From NCBI GenBank assembly GCA_963781305.1, contig CAWAFL010000014.1:806001-870000 (forward strand): DNA of 64,000 nt, given 5' to 3'. The notes below the pieces were generated by a model. The model was not told the origin of the DNA. It worked only from the letters and a program-made list of their open reading frames with translations, and did no database searches. Below are positions 41,713-50,273 of this stretch, in pieces; position 1 is the first letter of the stretch, and each line of letters begins with the position of its first letter. Position numbers and translations under genes: made by a program. Source of the DNA: DASXMT01 sp963781305. Its GTDB lineage: Bacteria; Actinomycetota; Acidimicrobiia; Acidimicrobiales; RAAP-2.

Positions 41713-43061
41713 AGGTTCCCGTGCCGCGGGTGCCGGCGCACGTCGCCACCACGCGGCACCTCGGCGCCGCCTATCCCTTGGTCAGCGAAGCCGGCCTCGG
41801 CCACCACGGGGTCCTCATCGGGCGTGACCTCCTCGGAGGGTCGTTCGTCTACGACCCCTTCTCCCTCTACTCGGAAGGCGCGGTGACCAACCCCAACATG
41901 GTCGTGTTCGGCCAGATCGGGCGGGGCAAGAGCTCGTTCGTGAAGTCCTACCTGTGGCGGCAGGCCGTCTTCGGCCGCAGGGCGTGGGTCGTCGACCCGA
42001 AGGGCGAGTACGGCCCCCTGGCCCGGGCATGGGGCGTCGCCCCCGTGGCTCTGTACCCGGGTGGCTCGGTTCGGCTCAACCCGTTGGACACGGCGGGCGA
42101 TCCCCGTCGTGGCTCCAGGGCTGGTGGTCTTGACGTGGTTGGAGCGGGGGACGAGGACGAGGCGTGGAGGCGACGTATCGAGCTGACCAGCTCGCTGGCC
42201 GTGTCGTGCCTGGGTCGCGACCTGCTTCCGCGGGAGCGGGCGGCGATCGACGCTGCGCTCACCGAGGCAACGGCACAGACCACTTTGGCGCCGACCCTGC
42301 CCCAGGTGGTCGGCGCCCTGTTGGACCCGACCACCGAGGCGGCCCGGGATCTTCGCACCGAACGGGCGACGCTGATGGAAGACGGGCGCGACGTGGCCTT
42401 GGAGCTCCGGCGCCTGGTCCACGGCGACCTGAAGGGCATGTTCGACGGTCCCACCACAGCGGGGCTCCGGCTCGATGCCCCGCTGGTCGTCCTCGACCTG
42501 GCCGCGGTGTACAACTCCCCTGCCCTCGGCGTCCTCATGGCCTGTGCCACCGCGTGGCTCCAGGGCGCGCTCCTGGCTCACCGCCGCCATCAGGTGGTCG
42601 TCGTCGTGGACGAGGCCTGGGCCATCCTGTCCAACCTGGGCGTGGCCCGGTGGTTGCAAGCGTCATGGAAGCTGTCCCGGGCCTTCGGGGTGGCCAACAT
42701 GGCCGTGCTCCACCGCCTGTCCGATCTGCATGCGGTGGGAGCATCGGACTCCGAGCAGGTCAGCCTGGCCGAAGGGCTGCTGGCCGATTCGGAGACCAGG
42801 GTCGTCTACGCCCAGTCCCCCGGGGAGGTGGAGCGCACCGGCGACCTTCTCGGGTTGACCGAGACCGAGGCCGCGCTCGTCACCCAGCTGCGCCGGGGAG
42901 TGGCCCTGTGGAAGGTGGGCCAGCGGTCGTTTCTGGTCGAGCACCGGCTGTCGGCCGAGGAGGAGCGCATCATCGACACCGACGCAGCCATGGTGGGCGC
43001 AACGGTGGGCCCGGACCCAACGACCCCGGACCCGATGACCTCGGAGTCGAGGCCAGGGTGA
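41709..43061 (+). CDS. VirB4-like ATPase of the T4SS-like complex
   Basis: A 450-residue P-loop ATPase. Walker A is GQIGRGKS (68-75) and WVVDPKGEYGPLA follows. Walker B is VVVVVDEAW (D301). MVVFGQI is preceded by FVYDPFSLYSEGAVTNPN, the entry region of VirB4/TraC. It lacks the usual N-terminal half, supplied by the SCO6880 protein. GTG 41709 overlaps the upstream stop as GTGA. Predicted to power assembly or substrate transfer at the membrane. Confidence 0.88.
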   Translation: MKVPVPRVPAHVATTRHLGAAYPLVSEAGLGHHGVLIGRDLLGGSFVYDPFSLYSEGAVTNPNMVVFGQIGRGKSSFVKSYLWRQAVFGRRAWVVDPKGEYGPLARAWGVAPVALYPGGSVRLNPLDTAGDPRRGSRAGGLDVVGAGDEDEAWRRRIELTSSLAVSCLGRDLLPRERAAIDAALTEATAQTTLAPTLPQVVGALLDPTTEAARDLRTERATLMEDGRDVALELRRLVHGDLKGMFDGPTTAGLRLDAPLVVLDLAAVYNSPALGVLMACATAWLQGALLAHRRHQVVVVVDEAWAILSNLGVARWLQASWKLSRAFGVANMAVLHRLSDLHAVGASDSEQVSLAEGLLADSETRVVYAQSPGEVERTGDLLGLTETEAALVTQLRRGVALWKVGQRSFLVEHRLSAEEERIIDTDAAMVGATVGPDPTTPDPMTSESRPG

Positions 43062-44611
43062 TCCCCCACACCTCGGTGCTCACCGTTGTCGGCGTGAGCG
43101 CGCTGGTTGCCGCCTCCCTGGTGGGCCATGACACCGCGTTCCGCGGTGGACGCCGGTTGCCGTTCCGACCGGTAGGCGGCGGCGTACCCCGTGAACGGTC
43201 GACCGCACTGGACCGACCGATCGCACCGGAGCGATCGAGGAGGACCCGGCCGAGCTACTGGCGGCGGAGGGACACCCGCTCGGCCGCCCGCTGGGCCCGG
43301 GCCCCCGATCTTCGGCCGCTCACGATCAGAACTCCGGCACCCGGTCGCCTGGTGCTGGGCCGGTCGGGTCGGACCACGTTGGCGGCCGAGCCCTCGCAGT
43401 CGGTCGTGGTCTTCGGGCCGACCCAGAGCCGGAAGACGACCGGCTTTGCCATCCCGGCCATCCTCGGCTGGCAGGGGCCGGTGGTGGCCACCAGCGTGAA
43501 GACCGACCTGGTGCGCGACACCATGGCTTGGCGCCAGCAGTGCGGGGAGGTGGTGTGCTTCGACCCGAGCGGCTCGACGGGGCTCCCCTCGGCCCAGTGG
43601 TCGCCACTGGACGCGGCGCGGACATGGTCGGGCGCCCGCAAGGTGGCGGTGTCGCTGACCGACGGAGCCAAGGGTGGCAATGGCCCGATGACCGATGGCG
43701 ACTTCTGGTACGCCACCGCGGCCAAGCTGCTGGCCCCGCTGCTGTTCGCCGCGGCCACGGGCGGGGGCGACATGTCCGACGTGGTGCGATGGGTGGACAC
43801 GCAAGAGGAGTCGGAGGTCCTCGAGCTGCTGGACGACGTCGGGGTGAGCGAGGCCACCCAGGCGGCCCAGGCCAGTTTCGCCAAGGAGGACCGGCAGCGG
43901 AGCTCGGTGTACACCACAGCCGAAACGGTGCTCGAGCCTTTCGCCGACCCTCCGGTGGATCCGACCGGGTCGCCGCCGACGCACGTCGACCCGCGCCGCC
44001 TCATCGCCGATGGCGGCACGCTGTACCTCTGCGCGCCGGCCCACGACCAACGCCGACTGCGCCCGCTGTTCACCGCCGTCGTTCGCCAGATCGTGGAGCA
44101 CGCCTACGAGACGGTCACCCGGACCGGGCGCCCGCTCGACCCGCCGCTCCTCGTCGTGTTGGACGAGGCGGCGAACATCGCGCCGTTGGAGGATCTCGAC
44201 ACGCTGGCGTCGACGGCTGCGGGCCACGGAATTCAGCTGGTGACCATCTGGCAGGACCTGGCTCAGGTCACGGCGCGCTACGGCCCCAGGGCGGCAACGG
44301 TGGTGAACAACCACCGGGCCAAGGTGTTCTTGTCCGGCATCTCGGATCCCTCGACCCTCGATCACGCCAGCCACCTGATCGGTGACGAGGAGCTCCATCT
44401 GCCCGCCACCACCTCGGGTGGCAAGGGTGGGCCGACCACCACCCGCTCGCCCACCACACGGCGCCTGGCGCCGCCCGATGCCCTGCGCCGGATCGCTCCC
44501 GGCCAGGGCGTGCTCGTCTACGGCGGGCTCCCGCCGGCGCGGATCGCCTTACGTTCCTGGTTCGAGGACCCGCTGCTGGCCGAACGGGGAGCCATCACGC
44601 GTAGCCACTGA
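43058..44611 (+). CDS. VirD4/TraG-like coupling ATPase
   Basis: A 517-residue protein. One N-terminal hydrophobic segment lies in the first 25 residues. An Arg-rich stretch leads to the P-loop FGPTQSRKTTG with ATSVKTDLVRDT, typical of VirD4/TraG-like T4SS coupling proteins. The Gly usually before the P-loop Lys is Arg125 here. Walker B is LLVVLDEAANIAPLEDL (D369). GIQLVTIWQDLAQVTARYG and NNHRAKVFLSGISD are the conserved C-terminal motifs. GTG 43058 overlaps the previous stop (GTGA). Would select the secreted substrate. Confidence 0.88.
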   Translation: MIPHTSVLTVVGVSALVAASLVGHDTAFRGGRRLPFRPVGGGVPRERSTALDRPIAPERSRRTRPSYWRRRDTRSAARWARAPDLRPLTIRTPAPGRLVLGRSGRTTLAAEPSQSVVVFGPTQSRKTTGFAIPAILGWQGPVVATSVKTDLVRDTMAWRQQCGEVVCFDPSGSTGLPSAQWSPLDAARTWSGARKVAVSLTDGAKGGNGPMTDGDFWYATAAKLLAPLLFAAATGGGDMSDVVRWVDTQEESEVLELLDDVGVSEATQAAQASFAKEDRQRSSVYTTAETVLEPFADPPVDPTGSPPTHVDPRRLIADGGTLYLCAPAHDQRRLRPLFTAVVRQIVEHAYETVTRTGRPLDPPLLVVLDEAANIAPLEDLDTLASTAAGHGIQLVTIWQDLAQVTARYGPRAATVVNNHRAKVFLSGISDPSTLDHASHLIGDEELHLPATTSGGKGGPTTTRSPTTRRLAPPDALRRIAPGQGVLVYGGLPPARIALRSWFEDPLLAERGAITRSH

Positions 44612-44645
44612 CGGCGCGCCGCGGACCGGATCGGCTTCCTACGCT

Positions 44646-44681
44646 GGGTGAACCGGTTGAACCGGGTGAACCGGTTGAATC
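44646..44681. repeat. 18-bp tandem repeat with AACCGGTT palindromes upstream of ald
   Basis: GGGTGAACCGGTTGAACC at 44646-44663 is repeated at 44664-44681 with one mismatch. Each copy contains the self-complementary AACCGGTT. It ends 36 bp before the ald start, a suitable operator position. No known regulator is in view, so the function is inference. Confidence 0.7.
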
Positions 44682-44717
44682 GGCATGTACTGAGCATTCG
44701 GGAAGGACTTGGTATCG

Positions 44718-45830
44718 ATGAGAGTCGGCGTTCCCAGCGAAATGAAGGACGACGAGTACCGGGTGGCGATCACGCCGGCCGGAGCGCGAGAACTGATCTC
44801 GATGGGGCACGCGGTCTTCGTCGAGCGGGGCGCCGGGGTCGGTTCGTCGATTCCCGACTACGAGTTCGCCGCGGTGGGGGCCACCGTCCTCGACAGTGCG
44901 GACGACGTCTGGACCCAATCGGACATGGTCTGCAAGGTCAAAGAACCTGTCGCCGAGGAGTTCCACCGGCTCCGCCGCGACCTGATCCTGTTCACGTACC
45001 TGCACCTGGCTGCTTCCCGCCAGTGCACGGACGCCCTGTTGGCCGCGGGAACGACGGCCATCGCCTACGAGACCGTCCAGCTGCCCGACGGATCGCTCCC
45101 CTTGCTCACCCCCATGAGCGAGGTGGCCGGTCGGATGGCTCCGTTGATGGGCGCCCACCATCTCATGAGCCCGGCGGGAGGTCGGGGCGTGCTGGTCTGC
45201 GGCGTTCCCGGGGTGCGGGCGGCCAGGGTGGTCATCTTGGGGGCCGGCGTCGCCGGCATGGCTGCGGCGACGTTGGCCGTCGGTATGCACTCCGATGTCT
45301 ACATCCTCGACCGCAATCTGGACCGGCTCCGACAGATCGACCACCATTTCCGGGGCGCGCTGGAGACCGTGGCCTCGAGCACCCACGCCATCGAAGAGAC
45401 GTGTGTCGACGCCGACATCGTCATCGGGGCCGTGCTGGTGGTCGGGGCCAAGGCTCCGGTACTGGTCTCCGACGAGCTGGTGGCACGCATGCGACCCGGT
45501 TCGGTGCTGGTCGACCTCTCGGTGGATCAGGGCGGGTGCTTCCAGTCCACCCGGCCGACCACCCACTCGGATCCCACGTTCGAGGTCGACGGCTCGCTCT
45601 TCTACTGCGTCGCCAACATGCCCGGCGCCGTTCCTCACACCTCCACCCACGCACTGGCCAACGCCACGCTCCCCTACGTCAGCGAGATCGCCGAGTTCGG
45701 TTGGCGGGCGGCGTGCGCGGCGGACCCCGCGCTCGCCCTGGGGGTCAACGTGGTCGACGGTTCGGTGGTCTACCGTCCGGTGGCCGAAGCGCACGGTCTC
45801 CACTGCGTACCCCTCGAAGCTGTGCTCTAG
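44718..45830 (+). CDS. ald: alanine dehydrogenase
   Basis: A 370-residue NAD-dependent enzyme interconverting alanine and pyruvate. MRVGVPSEMKDDEYRVAITPAGARELISMGH is the typical N terminus; KVKEP (substrate-binding lysine region), FTYLHLAASRQC and the nucleotide fold VVILGAGVAGMAAATLAVGM follow. DLSVDQGGCFQSTRPTTH carries the conserved Asp, and the end reads SVVYRPVAEAHGL. GGAAGGAC lies 8 bp upstream of ATG 44718. Confidence 0.96.
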   Translation: MRVGVPSEMKDDEYRVAITPAGARELISMGHAVFVERGAGVGSSIPDYEFAAVGATVLDSADDVWTQSDMVCKVKEPVAEEFHRLRRDLILFTYLHLAASRQCTDALLAAGTTAIAYETVQLPDGSLPLLTPMSEVAGRMAPLMGAHHLMSPAGGRGVLVCGVPGVRAARVVILGAGVAGMAAATLAVGMHSDVYILDRNLDRLRQIDHHFRGALETVASSTHAIEETCVDADIVIGAVLVVGAKAPVLVSDELVARMRPGSVLVDLSVDQGGCFQSTRPTTHSDPTFEVDGSLFYCVANMPGAVPHTSTHALANATLPYVSEIAEFGWRAACAADPALALGVNVVDGSVVYRPVAEAHGLHCVPLEAVL

Positions 45831-45910
45831 GCGATACCGGGTGCCGGCCGAGGCGCCACACGTCGCCCTGCCGCACGCCGCACGCTGACCGGGCGGTACG
45901 TTGGACCGCA

Positions 45911-47161
45911 GTGCAGGCCACACCCGCCGTCCCCAATGAGCGACCGGTCTTCGACCCGTTCGACCCCCGCTGGTCGAGCGACCCCTACCCGCTCTACGCC
46001 GAGCTCCGGGATAGGGCGCCGGCCCATCGCAACCAGATGGGCTTCTGGGTCTTCGCCCGCCACGCCGACTGCCTGAGCATCCTGCGGGACCGCCGGGTCA
46101 GCTCGGACGGGTCCAACATCGACCTCGACCGCATGCCCGGGGGGTTCCGCCCCCAGCTGGCCGACGACCCGGTGGCCTCGGCCATGGTGGCCATGCGCCC
46201 CTTCTTGTTCCGCGACCCGCCCGACCACACCCGGCTCCGCGGCCTGGTGGCCAAGGCGTTCACGCCCCGGGTGGTGGAATCGCTCCGGACCCGGACCCAG
46301 GAGGTGGTCGACGAGCTGCTCGATGTTGCTCTCGAAGAGGGACGGGTCGATCTGCTCGAGTCCTTCGCCCATCCGCTCCCCGTGCGGATCATCTGCGACC
46401 TGCTGGGTGTCCCCATCGCGGACCAGGAGCGCTTCCGGGGATGGTCGGCGGCATTGGCCCGCGGGCTCGATCCCGACTTCTTGTTGACCAAGGAGATCAT
46501 CGAACAGCGCATCGAGGCGGTGGGCCAGTTCGCCGGCTACTTCTTCGAGCTGTTGGCCGAGCGGCGCCGGTCTCCCGGTGACGACCTGTTGAGCCGCCTG
46601 GTCCAGGTGGAGGACGAGGGCAGCGTGCTCAGTGAGGCCGAGCTGTTGTCCACCTGCATCCTGTTACTGGTGGCGGGACACGAAACCACGGTCAACCTGA
46701 TCTCCGGGGGAACGCTGGCCCTCCTCGAGCACCCCGAACAGCTGCGGCGCTTCCGCACCGATCCCGACGTGGTCCGGTCCGGGGTGGAGGAGATGCTGCG
46801 CTACGTCTCACCCGTCCAGCTCACCGGGCGTTCCATGCTCGAGGACATGGAGGTCGGCGGGGTCGAACTGCAAAAGGGCGACTTTGCCATGTTGCTGGTG
46901 GCCTCGGGCAACCACGATCCCGACGAGTTCGACGACCCCGAGACCTTCGACGTCGGCCGGTCGCCCAACAACCATCTGGGTTTCGGCTTCGGCATCCACC
47001 ACTGCCTGGGCGCGCCGCTGGCCCGGATGGAGACCCAGGTGGCGTTGACCTCCCTCACCCAGCGAGCTCCCGATCTCGCCCTCGACACCGAGAAGGTGGC
47101 CTACAAGACCAACGTGGTGCTCCGGGGCATGGAGGCGCTCCCGGTGGCGATGCGGGGCTGA
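45911..47161 (+). CDS. cytochrome P450
   Basis: A 416-residue P450 of the bacterial class I type. I-helix LLLVAGHETTVNLI, ExxR in EEMLRYVSP, the heme-binding loop FGFGIHHCLGAPLARME with Cys365 as thiolate ligand, and RDPPDHTRLRGLVAKAFTPR before it. GTG 45911 is preferred; upstream frame is antisense/shadow. No ferredoxin partner gene is adjacent, so electrons come from elsewhere. Substrate unknown. Confidence 0.95.
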   Translation: MQATPAVPNERPVFDPFDPRWSSDPYPLYAELRDRAPAHRNQMGFWVFARHADCLSILRDRRVSSDGSNIDLDRMPGGFRPQLADDPVASAMVAMRPFLFRDPPDHTRLRGLVAKAFTPRVVESLRTRTQEVVDELLDVALEEGRVDLLESFAHPLPVRIICDLLGVPIADQERFRGWSAALARGLDPDFLLTKEIIEQRIEAVGQFAGYFFELLAERRRSPGDDLLSRLVQVEDEGSVLSEAELLSTCILLLVAGHETTVNLISGGTLALLEHPEQLRRFRTDPDVVRSGVEEMLRYVSPVQLTGRSMLEDMEVGGVELQKGDFAMLLVASGNHDPDEFDDPETFDVGRSPNNHLGFGFGIHHCLGAPLARMETQVALTSLTQRAPDLALDTEKVAYKTNVVLRGMEALPVAMRG

Positions 47162-47180
47162 GTAAGGCTGACGGACAGCG

Positions 47181-47203
47181 CAGGCTGACAGGGACTCAGC
47201 CTG
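47181..47203 (+). terminator. 8-bp hairpin after the P450 gene
   Basis: CAGGCTGA (47181-47188) and TCAGCCTG (47196-47203) form a perfect stem over a 7-nt loop, 20 bp after the P450 stop. Consistent with an intrinsic terminator without a strong T-tract. Confidence 0.55.
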
Positions 47204-47385
47204 AGACTCGGGCTTTCGGAAGCAAACGGTCGCAAGCCGGCCCCGCTCGTCACTGGCAGGCTCCACTTCGTCCTACGAGCTCGCAGGCACGGCTCTGCGG
47301 ATGATCCACATCCCAGAACCGTGTCGCGACGCCCACAACGCCGGCCGGGTGACCGCCGATTTCGCCCTGACGGGAGATGAGCGCG

Positions 47386-48240
47386 TCAGCCGAGCGCCTC
47401 GATCACAGCGGCAAAATCAGGCCATTGCCCACCAGCGTCAATGACCGTGGTCAAGAGTGCGTCGGTGGCGGGGCCGACGCGCACCTCGACCCCAGCCTGT
47501 TCCGCGAGATCGATGGCTAAGCGAACGTCCTTACGAGCCAGCGCCGGAGAAAACCATCCGGGGTGAACGCTATCGAACAGGCTGTCCAGTCGCACCTTGC
47601 TCGCGGGACTTACCACGAAGCTGTCGGCAAGAACGCCCTTGAGAAGTTCGTCGGAGATCCCGTTCTTTCGGGCAGTGACGATCCCCTCAGCGAGCGCCGT
47701 CACGCCGGTGATGAGCAACAGGTTGGAGACGAGCTTCATAGTCGCACCGGTTCCAACCGGCCCACAATGGGTGTACCCGGCACCAAGGTCACCCCACAGG
47801 GGATTGAGCTGCTCGACGGCCGTCGAAGGCCCTCCGATCAAAAAGCTCCCCATACCGGCTGCGATTAGCGATGGGGATCCCAGGACGGGCGAATCGAGCA
47901 CCCTCCCCTCCGGGCCGACACGGGCCAGTCGACGGGCAGTGTCCGGCGAGACCGTGCTGATGTTGGCCAAGATCGCGGCTGGCCCGAGTGACGCCAGAGC
48001 ACCATCGTCGCCAAGGCACACTTCGAGAACGGCGGTGTCATCGGCGAGGACGACCAAGACCACGTCTGAGCCCATTGCTGCCGCCTTTGGAGAATCGGCC
48101 TCGACGGCGCCCTTCGCCAAAAGGTCGGTGGCTCTGCCCGCAGATCGGTTCCAGACGGTGACCAGGTGAGCCCGCTCGAGCGCTCTTGTGGCGAAGGCCT
48201 TTCCCATATTTCCCATACCCAAGACGGCGACTCGCATCAA
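47386..48240 (-). CDS. NAD(P)-dependent oxidoreductase (beta-hydroxyacid dehydrogenase family)
   Basis: A 284-residue protein. Rossmann motif VAVLGMGNMGKAFATRAL, then WNRSAGRA; DSPVLGSPSLIAAGMGSFLIGG is the substrate-binding motif (usual D-x-P-V-S-G-x-x-x-A-x-x-G), GPVGTGATMKLVSNLLL carries the catalytic Lys, and PGWFSPALARKDVRLAIDLAEQAGV ends it. Matches 3-hydroxyisobutyrate dehydrogenase and GLYR/imine reductase relatives; the exact substrate is not deducible. Confidence 0.9.
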   Translation of the reverse strand: MMRVAVLGMGNMGKAFATRALERAHLVTVWNRSAGRATDLLAKGAVEADSPKAAAMGSDVVLVVLADDTAVLEVCLGDDGALASLGPAAILANISTVSPDTARRLARVGPEGRVLDSPVLGSPSLIAAGMGSFLIGGPSTAVEQLNPLWGDLGAGYTHCGPVGTGATMKLVSNLLLITGVTALAEGIVTARKNGISDELLKGVLADSFVVSPASKVRLDSLFDSVHPGWFSPALARKDVRLAIDLAEQAGVEVRVGPATDALLTTVIDAGGQWPDFAAVIEALG

Positions 48241-48433
48241 ACCAGCCTATGTTCGGCTGTCCGGGAGAAACGAGCGTCGATCTCAGGTAACCGGCAAGTA
48301 GCCCCTGCTCGGGGGCGATCCCGAGACGGGATAGAAGGCCGCTCTGGCCGCGCGCCGGATCGACCCGGTTCGAGTGCCGCTGAGGGTTCCTCGGGAGCAA
48401 GGTGGAGACGGATGACGCTGGTGCGCTGGGCCG

Positions 48434-49051
48434 TCACTCCTTCAGGCTGAAGGGCGGGTACTCGTCTCGCAGCAGGAGCAGGTAGGACTGAACGCGGGCG
48501 TTCCAGCGCATGGCCCCCACGGCGAACCGGTAGAGGCCCTCCGGGTAGGCACCGGTGAAGAGGATCGCGAACCAGGCGATGATCGTCGTCACTGTCCAGG
48601 CGATGTTCACGAAGATAAGGACGACGAGGTGGGGGATCACGTAGATCAGGCGGAGACCCACCGACAGGCGGTCCCTCTCTCCCGTCGGGTAGGTCACGCC
48701 GTACGTGGTCGGATAGGGCTCGTCGCCGAACGGCGGGTAGTCGTCCCTCAACAGGGCGGCGTACGCAGCGACGCGCACCCACCAGCGCATGTAGAACGTG
48801 ATGAAATCCCACAAGCCGCGGGGTTCTTCGCCCCTGAACACGACGGCGAACCAGGAGATGAACGCCATGACCGACGCCGCCCCCGTCAACGCCGAGGCGC
48901 CGTAGGAGTTGAACCCGCCGACGATGATGAATTGGGGGATCCCAAGGATCAGCCGGAACCCGGTTGTGAGGCGGTTGCGATCGGTCAGCTGGGGCTCGAC
49001 GTCAAACTCGACGGGGTAGCCCGGAACCTGCGCAAAGCCCGGCTCAGTCAT
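48434..49051 (-). CDS. DUF4389 membrane protein
   Basis: A 205-residue protein with two similar halves, each with two TM helices and the sequence pattern LTTGFRLILGIPQFIIV...MRWWVRVAAYAALLRDDYPPF, then LSVGLRLIYVIPHLVVLIF...MRWNARVQSYLLLLRDEYPPF. The repeated W-x-R-V-x-x-Y-x-x-LLRD-x-YPPF tail defines DUF4389. ATG 49051 has AGAGGGGG upstream. Function unknown; internal duplication is visible. Confidence 0.9.
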   Translation of the reverse strand: MTEPGFAQVPGYPVEFDVEPQLTDRNRLTTGFRLILGIPQFIIVGGFNSYGASALTGAASVMAFISWFAVVFRGEEPRGLWDFITFYMRWWVRVAAYAALLRDDYPPFGDEPYPTTYGVTYPTGERDRLSVGLRLIYVIPHLVVLIFVNIAWTVTTIIAWFAILFTGAYPEGLYRFAVGAMRWNARVQSYLLLLRDEYPPFSLKE

Positions 49052-49389
49052 CGGACCCCCTCTGATCGGGATGCTGTCACGCTGTCGCAGGACAATGGTG
49101 CCATACGGGATTCGCTGCGTGGGCCGAACAGCCCGGCACCGACCGTGCTGGCCGTCCGTGGCATACCTGCTGTGCCGCTCTGCGCGTTCTTTAGCTTGGG
49201 AGTACACGGATTCTCATTGCCGGACTTCGCTTGATGCAAGACCCTCTGTTCGGGGCATTGGTGGTTCGGCCCGGTTGCTCGGCTGGTCATTGGGCTGCTG
49301 GGGGAGCTTGTCGGCCAGTATTGGGTCGTGCAGGAGCGCCTGCAAGGAATAATCCCAGGTCAGACGCAATGGGTCCTATGGGTAGCGGT
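49052..49389. other. 338-bp spacer without a convincing gene
   Basis: Lies between the DUF4389 start and the LLM oxidoreductase stop. No ORF here carries domain or codon-use support, and no tRNA or clear hairpin was seen. It should contain the DUF4389 promoter. Confidence 0.5.
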
Positions 49390-50271
49390 TCAGGCTGACA
49401 GAGCAGCAGCCCGATCGAACACCGGCTGTAGGCCGTCGAGCTGGCTGCGCACGTCGTCGACGCTCAAGGGAACGATGAGCGCCGAGACGGCGTCGGCCCC
49501 GGCATCGGCATACTGCTCGGCGATGTCGGCATCCAGGGGCTGAAAGTACGGGCACACCGTCACCCTGACCTCGGAGCGCTCGCGACCCTCGGCCGACAAC
49601 AATTCGTTCAGCCGGGCCAGCGGCGCGGCCAGCTCGTCGGGCGTGCGGTTGAAGGTGTGCCAGCCCTGGGCGAACCGGGCCGTGCGCCGCAGGGCGGGAT
49701 CGCTCTCCCCACCGATGTGGATGGGTGGCTGGGGCTGCTGGATGGGTTTGGGGAACATGGAGCACGGGTCGAGCGAATAGAACTCGCCCTCGAACGACGA
49801 CGGATCGTCACGCCACAACGTCCTGAGTACCTGGAGGTACTCGTCGGTCCGGGCGCCGCGGCGGGGCCAGGGGACGTTGACCGCGTTGAACTCCTCCTCC
49901 AGCCAGCCCACGCCGATCCCCAAGTCGACCCGGCCGTTCGACAGCCAGTCCAGCGTGGCCACCTCTTTTGCCGTGTACACCGGGTTGCGCTGGGGCAAGA
50001 GCACCATGGCCGTGCCCAGACGGACGGTGGTGGTGTGGGCGGCGAGGAACGACAGCGTGTTGAGCGGCTCGAGCAGCCCGGACCCGGGCGGGGAGGGTAC
50101 CTTGCCGTCCTCGGCGTAGGGGTAGGAGGACTCGTACTCGTCGAACAGGACGACGTGCTCGCCCACCCAGATGCACCCCGCCCCGCGCTCTTCGGCCCCG
50201 GCGCCGACGGCGGCCAGGACCTCGGGGGTGGAGAACGGGTTGGCGGTCGGTACCCACAGGTCGATGCGCAT
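49390..50271 (-). CDS. LLM class F420-dependent oxidoreductase
   Basis: A 293-residue luciferase-like monooxygenase-fold protein. MRIDLWVPTANPFSTPEVLAAVGAGAEERGAGCIWVGEHV starts it. LGTAMVLLPQRNPVYTAKEVATLDWLSNGRVDLGIGVGW is the core, and PPIHIGGESDPALRRTARFAQGWH is the cofactor-phosphate loop. The subgroup (TIGR03619-like) uses F420 in actinobacteria. ATG 50271 lies 3 bp after the amidase stop, so the amidase and this gene form an operon, with the amidase first. Confidence 0.9.
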   Translation of the reverse strand: MRIDLWVPTANPFSTPEVLAAVGAGAEERGAGCIWVGEHVVLFDEYESSYPYAEDGKVPSPPGSGLLEPLNTLSFLAAHTTTVRLGTAMVLLPQRNPVYTAKEVATLDWLSNGRVDLGIGVGWLEEEFNAVNVPWPRRGARTDEYLQVLRTLWRDDPSSFEGEFYSLDPCSMFPKPIQQPQPPIHIGGESDPALRRTARFAQGWHTFNRTPDELAAPLARLNELLSAEGRERSEVRVTVCPYFQPLDADIAEQYADAGADAVSALIVPLSVDDVRSQLDGLQPVFDRAAALSA

Positions 50272-50273
50272 GG

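Noticed and set aside
42164..43057. Extension of the VirD4-like gene upstream to 42164
   Set aside because: It is the shifted frame of the VirB4-like gene; GTG 43058 with GTGA overlap is the real start.
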